From JADJQU01 sp035490315 (GTDB lineage Bacteria; Planctomycetota; UBA1135; GCA-002686595), in contig DATHET010000067.1 of the NCBI GenBank assembly GCA_035490315.1, positions 1 through 9,261 of the forward strand: DNA of 9,261 nt, read 5' to 3'. The notes beneath the pieces are model-generated. The model was given only the letters and a program-made list of their open reading frames with translations. It did no database searches and had not been told where the DNA came from. Of this stretch, positions 1-6,612 are shown in pieces; the first letter of the stretch is position 1; each line of letters starts with the position of its first letter. A program made the translations under genes and the position numbers.

Positions 1-550
1 CCAGACCGGCGGCGATCAGCTCCGGCAGCACCTCTTCGAGCGGCTTCTTCGCGACCTTGGCGATCTGGTCGAGCTCGACCATCGTGAAAGCCTTGATGTG
101 GATCGCGGGTCGCACGGCTTTCACCGCGCGCAGGATTTCGAGGTAGTAGGCGTACGGAATCTTCGGCCACACGCCCGCGACCATGTGGACTTCCGTGACC
201 GGCTCGCCCAGCTGCTCGCGAATTTTCTCCGCCACCTGGTCGGGCGTCATCTGGTACGCGCCGTCCTGACCCGGCAAGCGCTGGAACGCGCAGAAGCGAC
301 ACAGCTTGTTGCACAGGTTCGTGTAGTTGACGTGCTGGTTGACGTTGAAATACGCGAGATCCCCGTGCAGCCGCTCGCGGACATGGTTGGCGAGCAGCCC
401 GATCACGTGCAGATGCGGCGAGCGATACAAAGCCAGGCCGTCCTCGCGAGAAAGCCGCTCAGCGCCAAGCACCTTGCTCGCAATCGACCCGAGCCCCGCC
501 TCGCGCGCAAGGGCCTCGAGATCCAGGACCGGCGCACGCGCAGCGATCAT
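1..550 (-). CDS. mqnE: Aminofutalosine synthase MqnE (radical SAM), N-terminal part, cut by window start
   Basis: The first 183 residues of a radical-SAM enzyme are visible; the family is usually about 370-390 residues, so roughly half is missing beyond the left edge. MqnE joins SAM-derived adenosine to the MqnA product 3-(1-carboxyvinyloxy)benzoate to give aminofutalosine, an early step of the futalosine menaquinone pathway. The 4Fe-4S ligands are C80, C84 and C87 in the stretch TNLCNKLCRFCAFQR, a CX3CX2C motif. The segments LHVIGLLANHVRER (47-60) and HIKAFTMVELDQIAK (151-165) are also MqnE-like. VHMVAGVWPK (121-130) departs slightly from the common GGLHP form. The ATG (550-548) overlaps the stop of mqnC (ATGA), and a strong Shine-Dalgarno, AGGGAGG at 563-557, lies 6 nt upstream inside mqnC, so translation is probably coupled. 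I translated this by hand from the sequence. The distinction from MqnC rests on motif wording and on the presence of a separate MqnC next door. Confidence 0.9.
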   Translation of the reverse strand, partial: MIAARAPVLDLEALAREAGLGSIASKVLGAERLSREDGLALYRSPHLHVIGLLANHVRERLHGDLAYFNVNQHVNYTNLCNKLCRFCAFQRLPGQDGAYQMTPDQVAEKIREQLGEPVTEVHMVAGVWPKIPYAYYLEILRAVKAVRPAIHIKAFTMVELDQIAKVAKKPLEEVLPELIAAGL

Positions 551-1839
551 CGCGCGCCTCCCTGGGTCGCGACCGCGGCGCGGTGCGTCGCCGCTGCTTC
601 GCGCGAACGCGGTCCGCGCTGCAGCTCGGGATGGCGCGGATCGACGATCCCATACCAGGAATTGCGCTGCAGCGGCAGGAAGCCCGCGCGCTCGATCACC
701 CGCTCGATGCTCTGGATCGACTGGAGATTCAAGCAGCCCGCCGCCGAGACCACGTTCTCCTCGAGCATGGTCCCGCCAAAATCGTTGCAGCCGTAGCGCA
801 GCGTGATCTGGGCCATCTTCAGCCCCTGAGTGACATAGCTGGTCTGGATGTTCTCGATGTTGTCGAGGAAGATCCGCGACAAAGCCTGGACGCGCAGATA
901 CACCGCCGGCGTCGCCTTGGCCGGATACCGATGCTCCTCGGGCACGCCGTCGGGTTGCATGGTCCAGCACGCAAAGGCCGTGAAGCCTCCGGTCTCGTCC
1001 TGCAGATCGCGCAGGCGCAGCAGATGCTCGACGCGCTCGGCCGCGGTCTCGACGTGGCCGAACATCATCGTCGCCGAGGAGCGCAACCCCGCGCGGTGCA
1101 CCTGGCGATGGACTTCCAGCCAGCGTTCCGTGCTGGTCTTCTTCGGCGCGATGATCTTGCGCACGCGCTCCACCAGCATCTCCGCCCCCGCGCCCGGCAC
1201 CGAGCCCAGCCCCGCTTCCTTGAGGTCGCGAATGACCTCGGCCAGGGGCCGCTTGTCGAGCTTGGCCAGGTGATCGAGCTCCGGAGCCGAGAGCGCATGG
1301 CAGTTGATCGGCCAGCGCTCGCGGATGTCGTGGAACAGCTCGACCCACCAGGCGGTCTTCAGATACGGATGGTGCCCGCCCTGCATCAACAGCTGCTGGC
1401 CGCCGAGGTCGACGGTCTCCTGGATGCGCCGGAAGATCTCCTCGCGCGAAAGCACGTAGGCGCCCTCGGCATCCGGCCGCCGGTAGAAGGCGCAGAACCC
1501 GCAGTCGGTGATGCAGACGTTCGTCGGGTTCAGGTTGCGGTCGACGATGTAGGTGACCGTGTCGCTGGGATGCTTGGAACGCCGCACGTGGTCGGCGAGC
1601 AGGCCCAGCGTCAGGAGATCGGCGTGCTCGTGCAGATAGAGCCCCTCCTCGAAGCTGATCCTGCGATTCTCGAAGACCAGGCCGCTGATGCGCTCCAGCT
1701 CGCGAGCCACCGGACCGCGCCGCGCCGTGGAAGCCATCGGAGCCGACCACTCCGCATGGGAATGGGCGCCGGAATCGGCCACCGACGAGGCCGCAATCGA
1801 GGTCTCCAGGCCTTCCTGAGCTTCGGGCAGCGGCTGCAT
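547..1839 (-). CDS. mqnC: Cyclic dehypoxanthinyl futalosine synthase MqnC (radical SAM)
   Basis: MqnC is a radical-SAM enzyme that cyclises dehypoxanthinyl futalosine in the futalosine route to menaquinone. Counting from the ATG at 1839 (430 residues), the 4Fe-4S cysteines are C109, C113 and C116 in TNVCITDCGFCAFYR. Other family hallmarks are LMQGGHHP (151-158), ATMMFGHVET (256-265), QDETGGFTAF (280-289) and NDFGGTMLEENVV (352-364). The reading frame stays open to 1959, but that would run into the divergent glyQS start, so I rejected it. Two starts are credible: 1839, just downstream of a possible -10 box, and 1737 (396 residues, closer to the usual family length of about 370-390). The extra N-terminal 34 residues and the basic C-terminal tail after about residue 405 are not conserved family parts. 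Stop TGA (549-547) overlaps the mqnE ATG, so the two genes form an operon with mqnC first. The function is secure; the start is not. Confidence 0.9.
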   Translation of the reverse strand: MQPLPEAQEGLETSIAASSVADSGAHSHAEWSAPMASTARRGPVARELERISGLVFENRRISFEEGLYLHEHADLLTLGLLADHVRRSKHPSDTVTYIVDRNLNPTNVCITDCGFCAFYRRPDAEGAYVLSREEIFRRIQETVDLGGQQLLMQGGHHPYLKTAWWVELFHDIRERWPINCHALSAPELDHLAKLDKRPLAEVIRDLKEAGLGSVPGAGAEMLVERVRKIIAPKKTSTERWLEVHRQVHRAGLRSSATMMFGHVETAAERVEHLLRLRDLQDETGGFTAFACWTMQPDGVPEEHRYPAKATPAVYLRVQALSRIFLDNIENIQTSYVTQGLKMAQITLRYGCNDFGGTMLEENVVSAAGCLNLQSIQSIERVIERAGFLPLQRNSWYGIVDPRHPELQRGPRSREAAATHRAAVATQGGAR

Positions 1840-1848
1840 AGGCCCATC

Positions 1849-1877
1849 ATTGTAGAGGCCCCGGCCCCAACACTGAA
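1849..1877 (-). promoter_or_regulatory. Possible sigma70-type promoter for mqnC-mqnE
   Basis: On the minus strand TACAAT (1854-1849) matches the -10 consensus in five of six positions. TTCAGT (1877-1872) sits 17 nt upstream but matches the -35 consensus in only three of six. Transcription would start near 1842, leaving almost no leader if the ATG at 1839 is used, or about 105 nt if 1737 is used. This was found by eye only. Confidence 0.3.
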
Positions 1878-1918
1878 TGCCCCGCTCGGCCGGAAAGTTC
1901 CGAGGTGCCCCGCTCGGC
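1878..1918. promoter_or_regulatory. Direct repeat flanking a palindrome, candidate operator between mqnC and glyQS
   Basis: TGCCCCGCTCGGC occurs twice without mismatch, at 1878-1890 and 1906-1918, 28 bp apart start to start. Between them lies the inverted repeat CGGAA-AG-TTCCG (1891-1902). The block occupies the middle of the 98-bp divergent interval and partly overlaps the possible mqnC -35 region. It could be a regulator site controlling one or both transcripts, or a local tandem duplication. I do not recognise it as the site of a known regulator. Confidence 0.35.
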
Positions 1919-1937
1919 GACGCTAACCTGCTCGCCC

Positions 1938-3287
1938 ATGAGCGCGACCGACACGACATTGATGGACAAGATCGTCTCCCTGTGCAAACGCCGCGGGTTC
2001 GTCTTCCCCGCTTCGGAGATCTACGGGGGGATCAGCAACACCTACGACTACGGCCCGCTGGGCGTCGAGCTGCTGCGCCGCGTCAAGAATGCCTGGTGGG
2101 ACGCGATGGTGGTCGAGCGCAACGACATCGTCGGCCTCGACTCCGCGATCATCCAGAATCCCAAGACCTGGGAGACCTCGGGCCACGTGTCGGGCTTCAG
2201 CGACCCGATGGTCGACTGCAAGAAGTGCAAGGCGCGCTTCCGCGCCGACAAGCTCGACGACTCGCGCTGCCCCGAGCGGCCCTCGAAGAAGCCGACCGAA
2301 TGCGGGGGCGAGCTGACCGAGCCGCGCGCTTTCAACCTGATGTTCAAGACCAACATCGGCGCGGCCGAATCGACTTCCTCGGTCGCCTACCTGCGTCCGG
2401 AAACGGCCCAGGGAATCTTCCTCAACTTCCAGAACGTCTTGAACTCGACGCGCATCAAGCCGCCCTTCGGGATCGCGCAGATCGGCAAGTCGTTCCGCAA
2501 CGAGATCACGCCCGGCAACTTCGTGTTCCGCACGCGCGAGTTCGAGCAGGCCGAGATGGAGTTCTTCGTCCCGCCCGCGGACAACGACCGCTGGTACGAG
2601 CACTGGAAGACCGAGCGCTTCAACTGGTACGTCGGCCTGGGCATCGACCCCGCCAAGTTGCGCCAGCGCGAGCACGACAAGTCCGAGCTCGCCTTCTACT
2701 CGACCGGCACCAACGACATCGAATACCTGTATCCCTTCGGCTGGGGCGAGCTCGAAGGCGTCGCCTGCCGCACCGACTTCGATTTGAAGCGCCACTCCGA
2801 AGCTTCGGGCGTCGACCTGCGCTTCTTCGATCCCGAAACCAAGGAACGCTACTTCCCCTACGTGATCGAGCCCGCCGCCGGCGTCAACCGCGCCGCGCTG
2901 ACTTTGCTCATTGACGCATTCGAGGAGCAGCAGGTCGAAGGCGAGCTGCGCACCGTGCTCCACTTCCACCCGCAGGTCGCCCCAATCACCGTCGGCATCT
3001 TCCCGCTGGTGAAAAAAGAAGGCATGCCCGAGAAAGCCAACGAAATCGAGCGCGCCCTGCGCCGCGCCCACTTCGCGACGTTCTACGACGAAAAAGCAGC
3101 GATCGGCCGCCGCTACCGCCGCCAGGACGAAATCGGCACTCCCTTCTGCGTCACGATCGACGGCGACACGATGGCCAACGACATCGTCACCGTCCGCCAC
3201 CGCGATTCGATGAAGCAAGACAAGGTCGCCGTGAAAGATCTCGAATCCTTCCTCCGCGAGCAGATCACGAGCTGGAAGCGCGCCTGA
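1938..3287 (+). CDS. glyQS: Glycyl-tRNA synthetase, single-chain homodimeric (alpha2) type
   Basis: This cytoplasmic class II aminoacyl-tRNA synthetase charges tRNA-Gly with glycine. It is the single-chain archaeal/eukaryotic-like form rather than the two-subunit GlyQ+GlyS form. Numbering from the ATG at 1938 (449 residues): the N-terminal signature IYGGISNTYDYGPLG is at 28-42; cysteines 94, 97, 111 and 122 form a probable zinc-binding insertion; class II motif 2 is FRNEITPGNF (186-195) followed by RTREFEQAEMEFF (198-210); motif 3 is in VIEPAAGVNRAALTLL (309-324). The anticodon-binding domain starts near residue 340 with the stretch HPQVAPITVGIFPLVKK. The length fits bacterial alpha2 enzymes. 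No Shine-Dalgarno precedes 1938. An alternative ATG at 1962 would remove eight non-conserved residues, and an in-frame ATG at 1905 adds only unconserved sequence. The gene is divergent from mqnC. Repeat copy 1 begins immediately after its TGA. Confidence 0.96.
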   Translation: MSATDTTLMDKIVSLCKRRGFVFPASEIYGGISNTYDYGPLGVELLRRVKNAWWDAMVVERNDIVGLDSAIIQNPKTWETSGHVSGFSDPMVDCKKCKARFRADKLDDSRCPERPSKKPTECGGELTEPRAFNLMFKTNIGAAESTSSVAYLRPETAQGIFLNFQNVLNSTRIKPPFGIAQIGKSFRNEITPGNFVFRTREFEQAEMEFFVPPADNDRWYEHWKTERFNWYVGLGIDPAKLRQREHDKSELAFYSTGTNDIEYLYPFGWGELEGVACRTDFDLKRHSEASGVDLRFFDPETKERYFPYVIEPAAGVNRAALTLLIDAFEEQQVEGELRTVLHFHPQVAPITVGIFPLVKKEGMPEKANEIERALRRAHFATFYDEKAAIGRRYRRQDEIGTPFCVTIDGDTMANDIVTVRHRDSMKQDKVAVKDLESFLREQITSWKRA

Positions 3288-3331
3288 CGGTACCCGGTAT
3301 TCCACCGCCATCCTGATCACTGCCCTTACAA
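3288..3331 (+). repeat. 44-bp gene-end repeat, copy 1
   Basis: This copy begins with CGGTACCCGGTATTCC and ends with CTGCCCTTACAA. It is identical to copy 2 (4462-4505) at 43 of 44 positions; the single difference is T3317 versus G4491. It starts on the base after the glyQS stop codon. Internal symmetry is weak: GGTACC, TACC-C-GGTA, and CGGT-ATTCC-ACCG could each form only a short stem. Confidence 0.85.
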
Positions 3332-3343
3332 GATGTCGGTACG

Positions 3344-3421
3344 GGAGCGGCCTCGATTCCGCATCCCGATGGCTGCGCGCTTCGGGTGTAGCGACGGGGA
3401 GTCGGAATCGAGCCCGGCTCC
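3344..3421 (+). other. Long imperfect hairpin with UUCG tetraloop downstream of glyQS
   Basis: The arms GGAGC (3344-3348) and GCTCC (3417-3421) pair. They are followed by a perfect 10-bp stem, CTCGATTCCG (3352-3361) with CGGAATCGAG (3403-3412), then CCCG (3365-3368) with CGGG (3395-3398), then GCTGCGC (3372-3378) with GTGTAGC (3386-3392, including G-U pairs). The cap is C-UUCG-G (3380-3385). The inner G-U pairs work only in plus-strand RNA, which suggests that the plus strand is the transcribed one. No T-tract follows, so this is not a standard intrinsic terminator. It could be a 3' UTR structure protecting the glyQS message, a Rho-independent-like end without a U tract, or a small RNA. Confidence 0.5.
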
Positions 3422-3460
3422 GCACCACGAATAGTGCGGCTCGGAGCTCGTCGCGCGAGC
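3420..3460 (+). other. Two further small hairpins ahead of the coiled-coil gene
   Basis: CCGCAC (3420-3425) pairs with GTGCGG (3434-3439) around an 8-nt loop, and GCTCG (3446-3450) pairs with CGAGC (3456-3460) around a 5-nt loop. The first shares bases 3420-3421 with the base of the longer hairpin, so the two may compete. The remainder of the interval, up to 3497, shows no clear Shine-Dalgarno. Confidence 0.35.
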
Positions 3461-3497
3461 AAGCGGACCTCGCTATCGTGAACATGGCCGCGCAAAC

Positions 3498-4442
3498 ATG
3501 AGCGAACCGCTGCACCAACGATTGCTCCAACTCGGCGAAGAACTGCGTCGGCAGCGCAGGCTGAGCGCCGATTTGCAGCGGATCGAAATCGAATTGATGC
3601 TCCATCGGCAGCGGCTCGAGCACATGGCGAATCAGCTGCAGAAGGAAGGCCGCGACGTACGCCAGCTCGAAGGTGTCAGCCTCACGGCACTGTTCCACAC
3701 CTTTCTCGGCGATCGTCGGGAGCAGTTGGATCAGGAGCGGAAGGAGTTTCTGGCACTGAAACTGCGCTACGACGCCGAGCTGCAGACGGCCCTGCCATTG
3801 CAGGACGACGCCGAGCGTTGTCGAGCGGAGCTCGAGACGCTGGGCGATCTGGAGTCAACGCGCGCGACCTTGTTCCGCGAGCGTGAGCAATCGCTACTCC
3901 AATCGGGCTCTGCCGCCGGGTGCGAGCTGACCGCGCTGTGCGAACGCCTGGCCGAAGCCCGCGCGGACTTGCGCGAGCTCGACGAAGCCCTCGTCGCAGG
4001 ACGCCGAGCGCTCGAGACACTCGATACGGCGAGCGACCAACTAGGCCGCGCGCGTGGGTGGGGCAGCGTCGACATGCTCGCGGGCGGATTGATCACGACC
4101 TCGATCAAGCATTCGCACATCGATCGTGCGCGCAACGCCGCCGAGCGAGCGCAGGGCGAGTTGCAACGCTTCGCGCGTGAATTGCTCGACCTCGGCTCTC
4201 GCCCGGGCGGGCTCGAGATCAAGATCGACGGCTTCGAAAAATTCGCCGACTACTTCTTCGACGGCCTGATCTCCGACTGGATCGTGCAATCCAAGATCGT
4301 GCGGTCGAGCGACACGGTGCTCGACATGCGGTCGAAAGTGCGCAAGATCCTGGCGGGTCTCACGGATCGTCACAGTGCCCAGGCGAAATCCCTTGCGCAG
4401 CTGGAAGCCGAGCGCGAACGGCTGCTGACGGCTCCGGACTAG
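3498..4442 (+). CDS. Coiled-coil protein of unknown function
   Basis: This 314-residue protein is soluble-looking, with no signal peptide or membrane segment. Residues 1-50, about 75-180, and 292-312 are rich in Leu, Glu, Arg and Gln with heptad-like spacing, so long coiled coils are likely. Between them is a compact, glycine-rich core: GWGSVDMLAGGLITTS (187-202) followed by KHSHIDRARNAAE (204-216). A second non-coiled segment, IDGFEKFADYFFDGLISDW (243-261), is rich in aromatic and acidic residues. I recall related proteins with a similar core, from Firmicutes among others, usually annotated only as hypothetical or coiled-coil proteins; no activity is known to me. The ATG at 3498 has no obvious Shine-Dalgarno. 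A five-codon ORF (3484-3501) ends across this start. Repeat copy 2 lies 20 nt after the TAG stop, and the next gene converges. Its job cannot be deduced from the neighbours. Confidence 0.85.
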   Translation: MSEPLHQRLLQLGEELRRQRRLSADLQRIEIELMLHRQRLEHMANQLQKEGRDVRQLEGVSLTALFHTFLGDRREQLDQERKEFLALKLRYDAELQTALPLQDDAERCRAELETLGDLESTRATLFREREQSLLQSGSAAGCELTALCERLAEARADLRELDEALVAGRRALETLDTASDQLGRARGWGSVDMLAGGLITTSIKHSHIDRARNAAERAQGELQRFARELLDLGSRPGGLEIKIDGFEKFADYFFDGLISDWIVQSKIVRSSDTVLDMRSKVRKILAGLTDRHSAQAKSLAQLEAERERLLTAPD

Positions 4443-4461
4443 GCGCGGCGGACGCGAATCC

Positions 4462-4505
4462 CGGTACCCGGTATTCCACCGCCATCCTGAGCACTGCCCT
4501 TACAA
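4462..4505 (+). repeat. 44-bp gene-end repeat, copy 2
   Basis: This copy differs from copy 1 at one of 44 positions. It lies in the 104-bp interval between two convergent genes, 20 nt after the stop of the coiled-coil gene and in the same orientation as that gene. The matching stops abruptly on both sides (AAGATG versus AAAGGC on the right), so the boundaries look real. The rest of the interval holds nothing recognisable. Confidence 0.85.
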
Positions 4506-4546
4506 AGGCGGACGTCTGGCAAGTGCGCTGGACGATGTAGTCGCGG

Positions 4547-5692
4547 CTACCGGATGCTGCGCCCGTACCAGATGTAAGTGCTGGCAACTCCCCAGCTGCC
4601 AACCGCGAGATCCATCAGTCCGTCGCCATTCAGATCCGACACGCAGATCGTGCTGGCGAGCGCTGAGCAGGGGAGCGAATGGGCCGGACTGAATCGCCCC
4701 TCGCCCAGATTGATCCAATAACTGAAAGTCCGAGCCTCGTTGCTCGCCGTTGCGATCACGTCGATCCTGCCGTCGCCCGTGAGGTCATTCAGGATCGGCG
4801 CGAAACAGTCTTCCGGCCCCTGGAGTTCCGCAAGCGCGGCAAATCCTCCCGCGCCATCCCCAACCAGGATCTGCACCTTGCTCGAATCGTCATTGCCCAC
4901 GGCGAGGTCGATCTTTCCGTCGCCGTTCAGTTCCGCCGCCGCAATCGCGGTGGGGGCCGTGAAACCGGTCAGCGGACTCTTGGATGATTGGCGAAGCACA
5001 CCGCGCTCACCGCCCATGAAAACGCTGACCGTCTTGCCGTACCAATTCGGCGTGGCGAAGTCCGGCTTGCCGTCGGCGTCGAAGTCCGCTGACGCGACTC
5101 CGTAAGGGTGGTTGCCAGTCGTGAATGGAGATTGTTCCCTGGCCGCGAATCCACCCTTCCCGTCTCCGAGCAGCACCCAGAGTTGATTGTCGTCCGCCTG
5201 CGGCAGAAGGAGATCGAGGTGCCCATCTCCATTGACATCCACGCTCGAGACTTTGTGAGCATGCGGCTTCACGACCGCGACGTGAATCGATTTCGGCGGC
5301 TGGAACGTTCCCGCGCCCTTGCCGAAGAAAAGTCGCAGCTCGTCCGTGTCGTGATGACACACAGCCAGATCGAGCCCGCCGTCTTCATTGAAATCTCCCA
5401 CGGCCAGCCCGCTCGCGCTCGCTCCGGCGTCGAGCTCCTCGCTCTCGCGGAAGCCATCCGTCGCGTTCATCAGGATCTTGATCCGCGCGCTCGATCCGGA
5501 GAGCACCACCAGGTCGGCTCGACCGTCCTTGTCCAAGTCAGCGCTCGTCAATCCAGTCGCCTGAGGCACGCCTGGGAGTTCGGCGCCGAATGCCGCATCG
5601 AACGGGAGGCGCAGCGTCTCCTTCGAGTTGGACTGCGAGCAGGACGACAGCAGGCTCGCCAATGCAATCGTTCGTCCCAGCGGAAGATTCAT
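4547..5692 (-). CDS. FG-GAP/VCBS-repeat lipoprotein, seven-bladed beta-propeller
   Basis: The 381-residue product starts with a short lipoprotein signal peptide: R7, a hydrophobic stretch 8-15, and lipobox LSSC with C18 as the predicted lipidated residue. Ser at +2 gives no inner-membrane retention signal, so an outer-membrane or surface location is likely if the cell is diderm. Seven calcium-binding-type repeats of the form D-x-(N/D/T)-x-D-G-x-x-D follow, beginning at residues 52, 100, 152, 203, 254, 303 and 353. One example is DVNGDGHLDLLL. The regular spacing of 48-52 residues fits a complete seven-bladed integrin-like propeller with no extra domain. Such proteins usually mediate extracellular binding or adhesion; the ligand is unknown. 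Start 5692 was chosen because it gives the lipobox and has GAGG 6 nt upstream. An in-frame ATG at 5785 would bury the signal peptide behind 31 unlikely residues. Asp and Glu of the fifth repeat read ELNGDGKIDL. Confidence 0.88.
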   Translation of the reverse strand: MNLPLGRTIALASLLSSCSQSNSKETLRLPFDAAFGAELPGVPQATGLTSADLDKDGRADLVVLSGSSARIKILMNATDGFRESEELDAGASASGLAVGDFNEDGGLDLAVCHHDTDELRLFFGKGAGTFQPPKSIHVAVVKPHAHKVSSVDVNGDGHLDLLLPQADDNQLWVLLGDGKGGFAAREQSPFTTGNHPYGVASADFDADGKPDFATPNWYGKTVSVFMGGERGVLRQSSKSPLTGFTAPTAIAAAELNGDGKIDLAVGNDDSSKVQILVGDGAGGFAALAELQGPEDCFAPILNDLTGDGRIDVIATASNEARTFSYWINLGEGRFSPAHSLPCSALASTICVSDLNGDGLMDLAVGSWGVASTYIWYGRSIR

Positions 5693-5698
5693 GCGGCA

Positions 5699-5731
5699 CC
5701 TCGAGAGAGAATCCGAGCGTCTCCTCTCGAG
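5699..5731 (-). promoter_or_regulatory. Leader hairpin that includes the lipoprotein gene's Shine-Dalgarno
   Basis: In minus-strand RNA CTCGAGAG (5731-5724) can pair perfectly with CTCTCGAG (5707-5700), and with one bulged G the stem extends by three more pairs. The Shine-Dalgarno GAGG (5702-5699) uses the last three bases of the 3' arm and ends 6 nt before the ATG. The ribosome site would therefore be closed when the stem forms. This may be a simple translational brake or a thermosensor-like element. No ligand-binding fold is visible. Confidence 0.5.
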
Positions 5732-5887
5732 CCACGCTACCACCGACGTCGCGAGGGATCCAAGACCATGACACGATCTATCCATCGCGTCCCAGCAGTC
5801 CAGGCCACGTTCATTTCAACGCGGTTTCGTGAGCGTAGCTGTCGACCTGATCGCCACGGACAGCCTTTCCTTGATTACGATTCGAGC

Positions 5888-6556
5888 ATGGGCTCGCAGC
5901 TGTTCTTCCAGCCGATCGTGTATCTGACAGCGATTGGCCTGCTGCTCGGGATTGCGATCGTCGTATTCGCGCCTCGCATTCGTTCTGTGGGCAAGCATGG
6001 AGCTCCGGCTCTGTCCCGCGGGAGGCGAGCATTCCTGCTCGCGACGATCGGCGCGAGCCTCCTGCTCTGCGTTTTCGCCGCGGGGCTCGCAGCCGGTTAC
6101 GAGGATTCGCCCTACGGAATGCTGGACAGCCAAGGCCACGCTCTAGGTTTCAACGAGCCGCTCACTTGGGAACTGGCTCGCATGGCATTGGGGAACGCGA
6201 CTGCTGGCTCATTCGTCTTCGCCCTAGGCTTGCAGGGCTGCCTTCTTGTCGTCCTGCATCTGATCGCGATCGCCTTCCTGGCTGGCGCGCTGCGCAGTAC
6301 TCCGCGAATGGCGGCATGGTTCTGCTGGCTGCAATTCGCCGTTTTTCCGCTCGGTTGGCTCGGATGCGTGATGCTCTTCGATCTGGTCGTCGACCGCGAG
6401 ATCGACGGCGAGGGACTTGTCGACATTCCGTTCTGGTGGACCTTTCAACCGGTATGGCTTTTCGCCGCGGGGCTCGCAGGCTGGTGGTTGCAGCGCGCGT
6501 CGCCTGCGGTCGCGACGAGCACGCCCGTCCCGATCAGAGAGTCGAGCGTGTCGTGA
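5888..6556 (+). CDS. Small integral membrane protein of unknown function, about five helices
   Basis: This 222-residue protein has hydrophobic segments at about 8-28, 48-70, 105-135, 141-165 and 180-201, consistent with five inner-membrane helices. The short loop RIRSVGKHGAPALSRGRR (30-47) is strongly basic and so probably cytoplasmic. The loop at 71-100 carries EDSPYGMLDSQGH and is probably outside. W, F and G are abundant in the last two helices. The C-terminal 20 residues are polar and probably disordered. I recognise no family or catalytic motif. The frame is open far upstream (from 5108), but that stretch lies antisense to the lipoprotein gene and has no membrane character; the ATG at 5888 is the first that begins a sensible membrane protein. 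No good Shine-Dalgarno is seen. The gene is divergent from the lipoprotein gene across 195 bp, so they may share control. It converges on the oxidoreductase gene. Confidence 0.72.
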   Translation: MGSQLFFQPIVYLTAIGLLLGIAIVVFAPRIRSVGKHGAPALSRGRRAFLLATIGASLLLCVFAAGLAAGYEDSPYGMLDSQGHALGFNEPLTWELARMALGNATAGSFVFALGLQGCLLVVLHLIAIAFLAGALRSTPRMAAWFCWLQFAVFPLGWLGCVMLFDLVVDREIDGEGLVDIPFWWTFQPVWLFAAGLAGWWLQRASPAVATSTPVPIRESSVS

Positions 6557-6612
6557 CGCAGATCCGTCGCCCGACCATTCACCAGCGCCGAGCTCGCCCG
6601 CACCCGCGAGTC

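Noticed and set aside
583..1926. A 447-codon open frame on the plus strand across mqnC
   Set aside because: It is antisense to a clear MqnC; the Arg-, Ala- and His-rich composition is typical of shadow frames.
1840..1959. The longer mqnC start at 1959
   Set aside because: It would overlap the divergent glyQS start and control region and adds 40 residues without family similarity.
3288..3331. The recurring peptide RMAVEYRVP in frames across repeats 1 and 2 (and RMVVVYRVP at copy 3) as a conserved protein segment
   Set aside because: It is the translation of the non-coding 44-bp repeat in otherwise unsupported frames; the conservation is at DNA level.
3344..3430. A tRNA-like 3' end (CCGGCTCCGCACCA) at the foot of the long hairpin
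   Set aside because: No D-arm, anticodon arm or normal T-loop can be folded around it; the simple long hairpin explains the pairing better.
1923..3698. A 591-codon open frame on the minus strand covering all of glyQS
   Set aside because: It is the antisense of a well-supported synthetase gene in GC-rich DNA, has low-complexity composition, and shows no family motif.
3288..4505. Repeat copies as integron attC sites, since they lie directly after stop codons
   Set aside because: They lack the GTTRRRY/RYYYAAC core sites and the long inverted-repeat form of attC, and no integrase is present.
5108..5887. N-terminal extension of the five-helix membrane protein frame
   Set aside because: It lies antisense to the lipoprotein gene and reads as charged, non-membrane sequence; the ATG at 5888 gives a compact membrane protein.
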